Shown: positions 42,532 through 51,187 of the stretch, piece by piece
Position numbering within the stretch: position 1 is the stretch's first letter
Layout: each line of letters starts with the position of its first letter
Assembly: GCF_001653755.1 (NCBI RefSeq)
Contig: NZ_CP015125.1
Span: forward strand, 1,246,001 to 1,310,000
Direction: 5' to 3'
From: Dokdonia donghaensis DSW-1
GTDB lineage: Bacteria > Bacteroidota > Bacteroidia > Flavobacteriales > Flavobacteriaceae
Length of the DNA: 64,000 bases
The notes under the pieces: model-generated
What the model was told of the DNA's origin: nothing
Databases searched by the model: none
The model's input: the letters and a program-made list of their open reading frames with translations, nothing else
Position numbers and translations under genes: made by a program

Positions 42532-42563
42532 AAAAAAAGCCGACTGTCAACGACAGCCGGCTT
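42532..42563 (-). terminator. Terminator of the zinc metalloprotease gene
   Basis: AAGCCGACTGT / ACAGCCGGCTT, an 11-bp stem with one mismatch and a CAACG loop, is followed by a T-run on the minus strand. Confidence 0.85.
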
Positions 42564-42599
42564 ATATGGGAAGGGGAAATCTTAGGGGTAAATTATCCC

Positions 42600-45077
42600 T
42601 TATTTAGGGTCAAGTATTAAATTGATGCGCTCTACAAGATCTTCTGTGTGAATGCGACTCATACGATCACGTAGTCTACTATTTTGTAAATCGCGTTTAA
42701 GACCTTTAAGCTCTGCACGCACTACGGCTCTAATGTCACTCTGGCTTACATCAATAGAAGTTCTAGTGCTAAAACGGCTAGAGGCTCCTTGCTCTCTAGT
42801 CATTAAATATTCCAGACGCTCTACATATGCACGCTGTAGGTTACGACGATAAATATCTATGGTACTCCTTGTCTTTAACTCACTAAAGAGGCCCTCGCGA
42901 GTATCTTCCATCATATCCATAAAGGTATATGCACTGTTGCCATTAAGAGTTTCGTTCTCTAGCATACGTCCCATTCTTCCAAAATCTAGAAGGTTGTTAA
43001 GCGTTCTAGTCTGGAAACGTCTTATACGTTCTACACTACCTGCATTTTCTATTTTATCAAAAATGTTTGTGTCTAGTAACCACTCTGGTGTCTCAAAAAG
43101 ATTTTCTTGTAAGAAGGTAAGTGCTTCTTTTTGTTTCTGCTTTGGTACGTGTGTGTATACAGCCCCATCTTGATCATAGGTTTTATACATCTCATACACA
43201 CCACCTACATTTGCGGCCACGTGCCCCATATAGCGGTTATACTGAGAGAGTACTTGTCCATACATTTTATCTAGCTCATCATAGTTTTGGCCCTCTTCTG
43301 CAGTCCAAGTGATAAGGTTAGGTACAATACGTTTAAGGTTTGCAATACCATAAGCACTAGCTTTCATAGCATCGTCACCTAGATCTTCTGTTTGAGAGCT
43401 AGGGTCTATAACGCCTCTTTGCTGTCTCCCAAAACGGTACATAGGGTCTCCAGCGTGCTCGAGTATCCAGCTGTCTAGGGTTTTCTTTTCGTCTTCTGCA
43501 CTTTTTGCCTCAAGTATAGGGCGGTATCCCCACTTAATAGCATACTTGTCGTAGATACCTATGTTAGGCATCAAGGCTACATCACCATCACCTGGTTGTG
43601 CGATATAGTTAAAACGAGCATAATCCATAATAGAAGGTGCTGTTCCATACTTTTTTGTAAACTCAGGATCACGTAAATCGTCTACAGCATATGCGACACT
43701 ACTTCCCATATTGTGAGGAAGACCTAGTGTGTGACCTACCTCGTGAGAACTCACAAAACGAATTAATCGTCCCATAATCTCATCTTTAAACTCGTTAGAT
43801 CTTGCTTCTGGATTAATCGCTGCTGTCTGTACAAAGTACCAGTTATGTAATAAGGTCATAACATTATGGTACCAGTTTATATCACTTTCTAAAATTTCTC
43901 CAGATCTAGGATCACTCACGTGAGGTCCATTTGCATTAGGAATAGGAGACGCAAGGTAGCGCACTACACTATAACGTACATCTTCTGGGCTCCAGTCTGG
44001 ATCCTCTTCTACAGAAGGAGGATCTGCCGCGATTATGGCATTTTTAAATCCAGCAGCTTCAAAAGCTACTTGCCAGTCTTCTATACCTTGTTTGATATAT
44101 GGCACCCATTTTTTTGGGGTTGCTCTATCTATATAATAAACGATTTGCTTTTTAGGCTCAACAAGCTCACCTCTTTTAAAGGCTGCCATATCTTCGTCCT
44201 TAACCTCTAGTCTCCACCTATCTAAGTAACGTATGGTTTTACTTTTTTGTAAATCTAGACCGTAATCTGTTTGCCCGCGGCCAAACCACCCTACACGCTC
44301 ATCAAACATACGGCGTTGCATAGGTACTTCTGGTAATAAAATCATAGAGTTACTCATCATAAGTGAGAGTGTACCCGTAGCATTATTAGACGGTAATGCG
44401 CTACCGCTGTATGTTTTTACGGTACGTACTTCTATGTTTTGCGGGTAACTTCGTATTGTATCTATGTAAGAACGCTTTGCATCTAACTTAGACACCTTAA
44501 GACTTTTACGACGTCTCTGTGGTAAACCTAGCGGCTTAACATCTGTTTCAAATAAAGGGCTCGCGTCTATCACAATATTCTTATTGCCAGAAACAGAATC
44601 CTTCTTATATGCCTTTACATCAAAAGCGTACAGTACCGGCTCAAAATTACTGTTCTTTACAGCCTCAGAGATAGGAAGTGAGTCTGCGGCATAAATTTGA
44701 TGTGACACCACACGTAGTAATACCTTTTTATCTTTTACTTCCCAGCGTAGTACAGAGGTATTTTGTTTTCCTCCCCCAAAACCAAGTCCTGTGGCAGTCT
44801 TTGCAATACGAGTGACCATAAGCATCTCGCGCCCCATCAATGTGTCTGGAATCTCATAAAAGTACTTGCCGTCTAGTTTATGTACGGTAAAGAGACCTTC
44901 GTCTGTTTTTGCTTCTTTTGTGATTACTTTGCCATAAGGTTTTATGGCGTCTTTCTTGTCTTTTTTTGTAGATTTCGAGGCACTTGCCTTACTGGCAACT
45001 TTAGATTGTGATGCGCCACAACTTGCAATTGTAATAGCTAGTAGTGTAGCAATTACGTAGGATAATTTTCTATTCAT
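42600..45077 (-). CDS. Zinc-dependent metalloprotease (DUF5117/DUF4953 type) lipoprotein
   Basis: The 825-residue protein has a lipoprotein signal (AITIASCGAS), a beta-rich N-terminal DUF5117/5118-like region and a metzincin zinc site HEVGHTLGLPH (HExxHxxGxxH). SIMDYARFNY after it supplies the Met-turn. The C-terminus is helical. Such proteins are common and uncharacterised in Bacteroidetes; extracellular or periplasmic proteolysis is likely. Confidence 0.93.
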   Translation of the reverse strand: MNRKLSYVIATLLAITIASCGASQSKVASKASASKSTKKDKKDAIKPYGKVITKEAKTDEGLFTVHKLDGKYFYEIPDTLMGREMLMVTRIAKTATGLGFGGGKQNTSVLRWEVKDKKVLLRVVSHQIYAADSLPISEAVKNSNFEPVLYAFDVKAYKKDSVSGNKNIVIDASPLFETDVKPLGLPQRRRKSLKVSKLDAKRSYIDTIRSYPQNIEVRTVKTYSGSALPSNNATGTLSLMMSNSMILLPEVPMQRRMFDERVGWFGRGQTDYGLDLQKSKTIRYLDRWRLEVKDEDMAAFKRGELVEPKKQIVYYIDRATPKKWVPYIKQGIEDWQVAFEAAGFKNAIIAADPPSVEEDPDWSPEDVRYSVVRYLASPIPNANGPHVSDPRSGEILESDINWYHNVMTLLHNWYFVQTAAINPEARSNEFKDEIMGRLIRFVSSHEVGHTLGLPHNMGSSVAYAVDDLRDPEFTKKYGTAPSIMDYARFNYIAQPGDGDVALMPNIGIYDKYAIKWGYRPILEAKSAEDEKKTLDSWILEHAGDPMYRFGRQQRGVIDPSSQTEDLGDDAMKASAYGIANLKRIVPNLITWTAEEGQNYDELDKMYGQVLSQYNRYMGHVAANVGGVYEMYKTYDQDGAVYTHVPKQKQKEALTFLQENLFETPEWLLDTNIFDKIENAGSVERIRRFQTRTLNNLLDFGRMGRMLENETLNGNSAYTFMDMMEDTREGLFSELKTRSTIDIYRRNLQRAYVERLEYLMTREQGASSRFSTRTSIDVSQSDIRAVVRAELKGLKRDLQNSRLRDRMSRIHTEDLVERINLILDPK

Positions 45078-45140
45078 TCAATTGGATGTTTTACAAGGGT
45101 AAAAGGTACTGCCCAGAACCCGCCTATCTTGTTAAGAAAA

Positions 45141-46613
45141 TCATAACAAGTGAAGGGTAGTGTCATAAAGTGGTGTATTGTCAAGCTTAGATTTTATCCA
45201 AGCAAAAAAGCTCACCATAAAGATGTCTTCTTCTTTAAGGGTGGAGGTGGTAAAGTTATTTTTTACGCTTTCGCGAAAGCGGTCTTCATCTATCACGAGA
45301 GGATTGTTATGCATAGCCGTGTAAACTGCAATAAAAGAATGTAACCTCGTCTCAGAGCGAATAATAGATTTATGCTTGCGCTTAAAACTTCTCAAAGTAG
45401 CGTGCGCCAGATCTACATACTCTAGTTCATAATAAATAATAAGGGTGAGAAGATCTCTTTTTATTAACCAGTCTTTACCTAATTGCGTCTCATACCATTG
45501 GTCTGAGTGTTTTAATTTATTAAGCTGGCCTAAGGCTTCTTTATATAAACCTTGCTGGGTGAGAAAAACAACAAGCGCTAGTCTGGTATCTGGGTGGGAT
45601 TTTCCTTTAGTATTTTTTATGTATTCTTCTAAAGAGGTGATGGCGGTTGTATAACTGCCACTATAATTCATAACAAAACTGTGTATGAGTAGGTAGCTTT
45701 CGCGAAAGCGGGATTCCCATTTTCTTCTATCTGCACCTATTTGCTCGTCCATAAGCTTGAGATATGACTGAGCCTGTGTAAAATCACGCACTCTAAAATG
45801 TGCATTTGCCATAAAATAGAGGACCTGTATATGGTAAAAACGATGCTTTGCAGCAACGTGATCCTTCTGCTCTATAAGTTTATAAACCTTTGTTATAAAC
45901 GGTAATGCTTTGCTAAAGTTATGATCTAGATGTGCTGCTGTATTAATAATCTCAAGGAGTTGGTAGAGGGACTTATAGGTAAGATCTTTTTGTATGTCTA
46001 TTTTAAAATCTGCTAGAATTTGTTCTATAGTTTCTTGTACGCCTTGTTGTAATAGGGCTGTGTTAAACTGGACGGTTCTCTTAATGTGAGCATATGCCAT
46101 ATTGAGCCTTTCTTGCTGTAAAAAGAGCTTGTGACACTGCTGTGCCGCTGCCACAAGCTCAGGTAGATCTTGCTCAGGGTGAAGGTGGCTGTATTGTATT
46201 TGTGTATGATATGCCTCGACTAGTGCTGTGTAGAGGTCTAGTTGTTTTGCTTTTTTAATAGCTTTTTTGAGTAGTTTATGGGCAGGGTCAATCTGGTCTT
46301 GCTCATAAAGTATACGTGCTGTAAGTATCCACTTAAAGATGGTCATATCTTCTGAGGTTTCTGTCTCAAAACTGCGTGTAGCAATAAAATCTATGAGTGA
46401 GTCTTGCAGTCGCTTTGATAATGCGTGATAGGCATTTCTGTTTGACGAGCCATATAATGTGGTGATGATATCATTTACAGGTACTCCTTTACGCAAGAGC
46501 ATATAGAGATCTATGTTTTTTGTGTCCTTTCTTTTATTTCTGGAGCGTATGTATTGTATAAAAAGATCACTTTCTTCTTTAGAAAAACTAGTAATAATAG
46601 AAAATAATGACAT
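45141..46613 (-). CDS. Large helical hypothetical protein (TPR-like)
   Basis: The 490-residue protein is alpha-helical throughout, with helix-turn-helix pairs resembling degenerate TPRs (ARILYEQDQIDPAHKLLKKAIKKAKQL, FRVRDFTQAQSYLKLMDEQ, EALGQLNKLKHSDQWYETQL). There is no signal peptide or membrane segment. I recognise no named domain. It has two palindrome copies only 429 bp apart, both read as RFRES, the closest pair in the window. Confidence 0.85.
   Translation of the reverse strand: MSLFSIITSFSKEESDLFIQYIRSRNKRKDTKNIDLYMLLRKGVPVNDIITTLYGSSNRNAYHALSKRLQDSLIDFIATRSFETETSEDMTIFKWILTARILYEQDQIDPAHKLLKKAIKKAKQLDLYTALVEAYHTQIQYSHLHPEQDLPELVAAAQQCHKLFLQQERLNMAYAHIKRTVQFNTALLQQGVQETIEQILADFKIDIQKDLTYKSLYQLLEIINTAAHLDHNFSKALPFITKVYKLIEQKDHVAAKHRFYHIQVLYFMANAHFRVRDFTQAQSYLKLMDEQIGADRRKWESRFRESYLLIHSFVMNYSGSYTTAITSLEEYIKNTKGKSHPDTRLALVVFLTQQGLYKEALGQLNKLKHSDQWYETQLGKDWLIKRDLLTLIIYYELEYVDLAHATLRSFKRKHKSIIRSETRLHSFIAVYTAMHNNPLVIDEDRFRESVKNNFTTSTLKEEDIFMVSFFAWIKSKLDNTPLYDTTLHLL
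45267..45280. repeat. 14-bp palindrome copy 18
   Basis: Inside the TPR-like gene near its 3' end, read as RFRES. Confidence 0.97.
45696..45709. repeat. 14-bp palindrome copy 19
   Basis: Inside the TPR-like gene, read as RFRES. Confidence 0.97.
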
Positions 46614-46766
46614 TTTATATCGTAAGTTATATGTGTGTAAAATCCTATTTTAATTGTATAAATGTAATATTAGTATATTATATATCGTAAGTGATAATGA
46701 AATTATTGATTTTTTGATGTGAGGTTGGGTTGCATCTTTGACCTCGTTAAACAACAACAAAACATT

Positions 46767-47228
46767 ATGGAAAATCAATTTGAAACACCAGTAACTGAGA
46801 AGAAAGTAAAAGAAAAACCTTCATTTTCAAATAAGCCTACGGGCGCTTTTATAAGTGCATCGTGGAGTGCTTTATTTGTTGGGATGATATCGTTCTGTGT
46901 AGGTTTATGGAACGCAGATATGTATCTCAATGAAAAAGGATATTATTTTACAATTTTACTCTTTGGTCTTTTTGCAGTAGTCTCTGTGCAAAAAAGTGTA
47001 CGCGATAGGCTAGAGGGAGTACCTGTTACAGACATTTATTATGGCATAAGTTGGTTTGTGACCATTATTTCAATCTTATTACTCGTAGTAGGTTTATGGA
47101 ACGCAGATCTAGAGTTAAGTGAAAAAGGTTTTTACGGGATGTCATTTACGTTAAGTCTCTTTGCTGCTATTGCAGTTCAAAAAAACACAAGAGATGTAAA
47201 ATTTTTAGATAATCAAGAAGATAAGTAA
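46767..47228 (+). CDS. YiaA/YiaB family inner membrane protein
   Basis: The start at 46767 (MENQFETPVTEKK) is preferred over an in-frame ATG 48 nt upstream. Two repeats of the YiaAB two-helix unit are visible, each with VGLWNAD (SFCVGLWNADMYLNEKGYY and LLVVGLWNADLELSEKGFY), giving four transmembrane helices. Function is unknown. A strong hairpin terminator follows. Confidence 0.92.
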   Translation: MENQFETPVTEKKVKEKPSFSNKPTGAFISASWSALFVGMISFCVGLWNADMYLNEKGYYFTILLFGLFAVVSVQKSVRDRLEGVPVTDIYYGISWFVTIISILLLVVGLWNADLELSEKGFYGMSFTLSLFAAIAVQKNTRDVKFLDNQEDK

Positions 47229-47229
47229 C

Positions 47230-47259
47230 AAAATGCGGTGCTCTAGGGCACCGCATTTT
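47230..47259 (+). terminator. Terminator of the yiaA-like gene
   Basis: A 12-bp perfect stem AAAATGCGGTGC / GCACCGCATTTT with a TCTAGG loop, directly after the stop. Confidence 0.88.
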
Positions 47260-47269
47260 GTTGTTTGAT

Positions 47270-47299
47270 AACCCGATGCTCCCTAGGGAGTGTTGGGTT
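47270..47299 (-). terminator. Second hairpin, at the end of the convergent DCC gene
   Basis: AACCCGATGCTCCC faces GGGAGTGTTGGGTT across CTAG with G-T wobbles. It ends 3 nt from the stop of the minus-strand DCC gene. No T-run is seen. Confidence 0.55.
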
Positions 47300-47301
47300 T
47301 A

Positions 47302-47688
47302 TTATTTAAAATTAATAGTACAAGAGGAAGATGTACCAAACCATCGTACCCTATTGCGAGAAGCCGTACGGTATACAAAGTCTCTAAGCATTCTAGGTAT
47401 AAAAGCTAGTAAGGCGGCAACACGCTGCCACTTTGGTATTTTTGATACAATCTTTAAAAATCCATCAGAGTGTGTGTGCAAAACATTATTATCTATAAGA
47501 ATTACCGTATCTAAACTATCTGTAGGTCTGTTGTTATCTCTCAAAATATGTTGACCTCTGGGAGATTGATAAGCTACAAATTCAAAGAGGTCTTCTGGAG
47601 CAAATTTTAATAACCACCCTACAACGCCATTGCAAAGGTTACACTCTCCGTCAAAAATTATAAGGCTCTTAGTAGCTGGACTCTTCAT
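47302..47688 (-). CDS. DCC family thiol-disulfide oxidoreductase (DUF393)
   Basis: The 128-residue protein has IIFDGECNLCNGVVGWLLKF with the DxxCxxC motif that names the family, then FEFVAYQSPRGQHIL and RDFVYRTASRNRVRWFG near the end. A thioredoxin-like fold is expected, with redox activity likely through the CNLC pair. The target is unknown. It is convergent with the yiaA-like gene. Confidence 0.93.
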   Translation of the reverse strand: MKSPATKSLIIFDGECNLCNGVVGWLLKFAPEDLFEFVAYQSPRGQHILRDNNRPTDSLDTVILIDNNVLHTHSDGFLKIVSKIPKWQRVAALLAFIPRMLRDFVYRTASRNRVRWFGTSSSCTINFK

Positions 47689-47795
47689 AGTAAATCAATT
47701 TTGTAATTAACCATTGAGTCGAAAAAAAATAGTAAACTTTTCAAAAACAGTTTTTTAAGAGTAGGTTTCTATTTTTTAATGAGTAGCTTGGTCTT

Positions 47796-48599
47796 ATGAT
47801 TTTTGAGCCACATATAGCAGAGGTAAAAAAGCACATAGACCATTATTGGATTGTAAAAGATGCTGCGCTCTTGTCTATGGGAAGCCCCACAATGTATGCA
47901 TACCCTGGCATTACTCCAGATATGATTATTGTGCTAGATGGTCATTACACAATGAGCTATATGGGTAAAACCTATACATCTAATAGAAGCAAGCTGTATA
48001 GCTTTATTCATAAGGAAGTGGTTGTAGATCTCTCGCATCTTAAAAGTTGTATCATCATAAAATTTAAAAGCAGGGGACTGTCTTCGCTCAAACCATTTTT
48101 AGATCTCAAGACAGAAGCCATTATGAAAGACAGCGTCGCCTTTGCAGATGATGTTTTTGGGATGGATGTCGAGCTACTTAAGATTCATCTACTCACATTG
48201 TCACCTTCAGAAATTGCAAGCGAATTAGATCAATGGTTTGCAGAGAGGTATAAAAACGAGCGAGAAGGTTTTGTAGTAGCAATGGCACAAGAAGTGAGTG
48301 CTAGTTGTGATATACAAACTATTATAAAGGCTACAAATTACTCATATTCTACACTAGAGCGTCACTTCAAGAGAGATACAGGTCTCACTCCAAAAAAGTT
48401 TCAATCACTCCAGCGATATAAAAAAGCCATACGAGAGTTATATGTCACTCGCAATAGCGACTGGCAGCATTATGTAGTAAAGTATGGATATTACGATCAG
48501 AGTCATTTTATTAAAGAGATAAAAAGATATACAAATCATACACCGTCGCAACTCTTAAAGACACCATCTTTTATAGAAGTAAGACCTAACTATTTTTGA
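47796..48599 (+). CDS. AraC family transcriptional regulator
   Basis: In the 267-residue protein the N-terminal half is a cupin-like sensing domain (MIIVLDGHYTMSYMGKTY). The C-terminal AraC double helix-turn-helix runs from about residue 165 (CDIQTIIKATNYSYSTLERHFKRDTGLTPKKFQSLQRYKKAIREL ... YGYYDQSHFIKEIKRYTNHTPSQL). The neighbouring beta-lactamase-family gene, 57 nt downstream, could be its target. The ligand is unknown. Confidence 0.92.
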   Translation: MIFEPHIAEVKKHIDHYWIVKDAALLSMGSPTMYAYPGITPDMIIVLDGHYTMSYMGKTYTSNRSKLYSFIHKEVVVDLSHLKSCIIIKFKSRGLSSLKPFLDLKTEAIMKDSVAFADDVFGMDVELLKIHLLTLSPSEIASELDQWFAERYKNEREGFVVAMAQEVSASCDIQTIIKATNYSYSTLERHFKRDTGLTPKKFQSLQRYKKAIRELYVTRNSDWQHYVVKYGYYDQSHFIKEIKRYTNHTPSQLLKTPSFIEVRPNYF

Positions 48600-48617
48600 C
48601 GAAAATTTACAATGACC

Positions 48618-48631
48618 GCTTTCGCGAAAGC
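48618..48631. repeat. 14-bp palindrome copy 20
   Basis: Intergenic, between the AraC regulator and the serine hydrolase. Confidence 0.97.
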
Positions 48632-48656
48632 GTAATCTTTGTAAAAAATAACACGA

Positions 48657-49820
48657 ATGAAATATATCCCATACCTAATTGCACTTTGTTTTATAACCCT
48701 AAGCTGTAACAGTACACAAGAGGTAAACTATACTCAAGATACTGATAAGCAGCTGCAATTTTTTCTAGATGACACTTTTACTGATACAAAGCAAGATGTA
48801 ACTGGTGTCTCTTTATCTGTAATTGCACCTTTTGCCGAAATAGATTTTTCTGGAGCGGCTGGATATGATAGTATAGATAAGGACGCGTTATTAAAAGCAA
48901 ACCAGCCTTTTAGAATAGCGAGTGTGACTAAGGTATTTGTAGCCGTGGCTATATTACGTCTGTATGAGCAAGGAGAAGTATCGCTAGAAGATGCTATCTC
49001 AAAATACATCTCTGAGGAGCATATCGCATTACTTAAAAAGGGCGGTTATGACCCAGATAAAATAACTATACGCCACTGTCTAGGTCATACAAGTGGTTTA
49101 TATGATTATGCAGAGGGAGGGCCAGAATATATAGAAGCCGCCTCAAAAACTCCAAACAAAATATGGAGCCGTACAGAGCAAATACAATTTGCAATAGATA
49201 ATGGGAGTCCTTATGCTGCTCCTGGAGAAGAAAATAATTACAGTGATACAGGTTATATCCTACTTGGCGAAATCATAGAGCGCACAACTAAGCTTGATCT
49301 TGCGGCTGCACTTAGGTCATTACTTAAGTTTGACGAGCTAGGTATGACTTCTACCTATTTACAAAGTCTAGAAGAACCTACGCAAGAGTTACCACAAGAA
49401 GTGCATCGCTATGTAGGTAGTCTTGATGCTACAAAGTGGCATAACTCTGTAGATTTATATGGAGGTGGTGGTCTGGTTTCTACTACAAGAGATTTAAGTG
49501 TATTTCTTCAAGCGGTTTTTAATAATCGTGTTTTTGAAAATAAAAATACCTTAGACACAATGCTATTACTAGATGGCAGGTATAAGGAAGGAAATATCCC
49601 TAAGCAGCGTCTAGGTTTTGATAGCTATTACAGTAAAAAACTAGACGTAGAGACCTATTTGCATTCTGGTTTTTGGGGAACGCTGTTTGTTTATATCCCC
49701 AGTTTTAATGCTAGTATAGCAATAAATAATACACAAGATGGTGATGTAGATGGTGATGTGTTAACAAACGTAATTTATTACCTGCAGTGGTTAGATAAAC
49801 AACCCAGTGGTAAAATGTAA
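48657..49820 (+). CDS. Serine hydrolase, class C beta-lactamase family, lipoprotein
   Basis: The 387-residue protein has a lipoprotein signal (IALCFITLSCNS), the SxxK nucleophile block FRIASVTKVFVAVAIL, a YSDTGY (YxN-like) second element and HSGFWGT as the third (HxG). The family includes D-alanyl-D-alanine carboxypeptidases, esterases and true lactamases; substrate is not predictable. The envelope location suggests peptidoglycan or ester hydrolysis. Confidence 0.9.
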   Translation: MKYIPYLIALCFITLSCNSTQEVNYTQDTDKQLQFFLDDTFTDTKQDVTGVSLSVIAPFAEIDFSGAAGYDSIDKDALLKANQPFRIASVTKVFVAVAILRLYEQGEVSLEDAISKYISEEHIALLKKGGYDPDKITIRHCLGHTSGLYDYAEGGPEYIEAASKTPNKIWSRTEQIQFAIDNGSPYAAPGEENNYSDTGYILLGEIIERTTKLDLAAALRSLLKFDELGMTSTYLQSLEEPTQELPQEVHRYVGSLDATKWHNSVDLYGGGGLVSTTRDLSVFLQAVFNNRVFENKNTLDTMLLLDGRYKEGNIPKQRLGFDSYYSKKLDVETYLHSGFWGTLFVYIPSFNASIAINNTQDGDVDGDVLTNVIYYLQWLDKQPSGKM

Positions 49821-49825
49821 TGTCA

Positions 49826-50494
49826 TTATTGCATTACAAGTAAGCCGTTCCATTGTTCATTAGTAGCGTGGTGCTTTTTTAAAAACTCCTCTGGTTCCAT
49901 TAAAAAGTAGCTAGGGTCAAAGTCAAAAATAAAAAGCTGGCTTTTAACATCAGTATATCCGCTAGACCAGGTAGCATCGCATACATACCATTTCCCGTCA
50001 AGTCGTACGCTATTCCACGCGTGATTTGCAATAAGTTTCCCATTTGATTTAAATGTACTTGTAGGGTCATACCCATTTATGACCTCACAAGTAATTCCAG
50101 ATAATAGGGCAAGCTTTTTAATTAGATAGGCATACCCCGTACACAGGGTTTCCTTATCATTAACTAATGTTGTAAGAACTTCTTGCTTAAATAAAGAACG
50201 CTTGGCATCTGAGTAACTTTTATCTAGATACATCTTCTTGCTCTTGCGTGTAAGTGCATCATTACCTTTTATATTATGAGTAACCCAGTAATAAATTGCT
50301 CTAAATTTTTCAACATCTGTGGTAAGCGTTGAGGTGAGTTTGTGGCTTAATAGTGGGAGATTGTATAATTCTTCACCTTCAAGAAGTGATGCCTTATAAT
50401 CGGCAGTTGTAAAGTCAATGTGTGCAAAGTCTGAGCGCTGTGCACTTGTCACTGTTGTGAAGATGAAGAATATAAAGAGCGTAAGCTTGTACAT
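49826..50494 (-). CDS. Transglutaminase-like domain protein, secreted
   Basis: The 222-residue protein has a signal peptide (LFIFFIFTTVTSAQ) and a transglutaminase-like core (FRAIYYWVTHNIKGND). The Cys-His-Asp triad is visible in ETLCTGYAYLIKKLA, NHAWNSVRL and WYVCDATW. Bacterial members usually act as proteases or are uncharacterised. It follows the carboxypeptidase-regulatory-like gene by 4 nt, so they form a pair. Confidence 0.92.
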   Translation of the reverse strand: MYKLTLFIFFIFTTVTSAQRSDFAHIDFTTADYKASLLEGEELYNLPLLSHKLTSTLTTDVEKFRAIYYWVTHNIKGNDALTRKSKKMYLDKSYSDAKRSLFKQEVLTTLVNDKETLCTGYAYLIKKLALLSGITCEVINGYDPTSTFKSNGKLIANHAWNSVRLDGKWYVCDATWSSGYTDVKSQLFIFDFDPSYFLMEPEEFLKKHHATNEQWNGLLVMQ

Positions 50495-50498
50495 ATAG

Positions 50499-50909
50499 TT
50501 ACATAGATTTAGGTATAGCTTTCTTTTGGGCAGGTGCAGTTCTCAAAGCTCCTACTATAACAATGGCTGTACCTTCTAAAAATGGTTCGATGTAGGTAGT
50601 GCCACGTTCAATTTTTACCTCCATATCTTCAAAAGCCATTGAGCTTACGATAAGAACATCATTATCCTTAAGCGGTTGCGGAAAGGTAAAAGCACCATCG
50701 TCATCTGCCATAACACCTATATTTGTTCCTTTGAGAACGATCGCCGCTCCCGGTACAACGCTATTATGCGTTTTTACTACGCCAGATACCGTGCGCTCTA
50801 CAGCTTGTGCCTGTGCTGTTTGAGAGGTAAGCACGAAGGCTAGCATCATACAGATAGTCGCTACGGCGCTTGTTACCTTCTTCTTTGTTGTGATGTGTTT
50901 TGTTTTCAT
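50499..50909 (-). CDS. Carboxypeptidase-regulatory-like domain protein, secreted
   Basis: The 136-residue protein has a signal peptide ending TAQAQA and a single CarboxypepD_reg-like beta-sandwich (RTVSGVVKTHNSVVPGAAIVLKGTNIGVMADDDGAFTFP). This domain is normally the N-terminal module of SusC/RagA TonB-dependent transporters; here it stands alone. It may be a remnant or a surface adaptor. It is in a two-gene unit with the transglutaminase-like gene. Confidence 0.88.
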   Translation of the reverse strand: MKTKHITTKKKVTSAVATICMMLAFVLTSQTAQAQAVERTVSGVVKTHNSVVPGAAIVLKGTNIGVMADDDGAFTFPQPLKDNDVLIVSSMAFEDMEVKIERGTTYIEPFLEGTAIVIVGALRTAPAQKKAIPKSM

Positions 50910-51045
50910 AATAAATGTGTTTTTGTTTATATCAAAACTATGAGGAGATGCCCTTTCTTAAAATTATAAATGCGCAAATGCCAGTTATATGACTGTAAAC
51001 TGTCCTTTTCACTTAGGGAAGTATAATACTGTTCGGTTTAAGTAC

Positions 51046-51059
51046 GCTTTCGCGAAAGC
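51046..51059. repeat. 14-bp palindrome copy 21
   Basis: Intergenic, upstream of the carboxypeptidase-regulatory-like gene, with AC/GT flanks (18-bp perfect palindrome). Confidence 0.97.
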
Positions 51060-51136
51060 GTAATAAATACCCCATAAACTCATATTATGAAGATGTAGTT
51101 ATCAATTATAACATTGAGCACATCACTAAAAATAAG

Positions 51137-51164
51137 AAAACCTCTGCCGATAGACAGAGGTTTT
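51137..51164 (-). terminator. Terminator of lysS
   Basis: AAAACCTCTG / CAGAGGTTTT, a 10-bp stem with an 8-nt loop, about 25 nt beyond the lysS stop on the minus strand. Confidence 0.85.
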
Positions 51165-51187
51165 ATATAGTAAGAAAGGCGATTGCC

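Noticed and set aside
42895..42900. Extra TCGCGA hexamer in the zinc metalloprotease gene, and another at 54148-54153 in lipB
   Set aside because: Flanks do not match the palindrome (CTCGCGAG and ATCGCGAT), so these are not copies.
45150..45344. Possible small genes on the strand opposite the TPR-like, metalloprotease and large lipoprotein genes
   Set aside because: They lie fully inside well-supported genes and have atypical residue composition.
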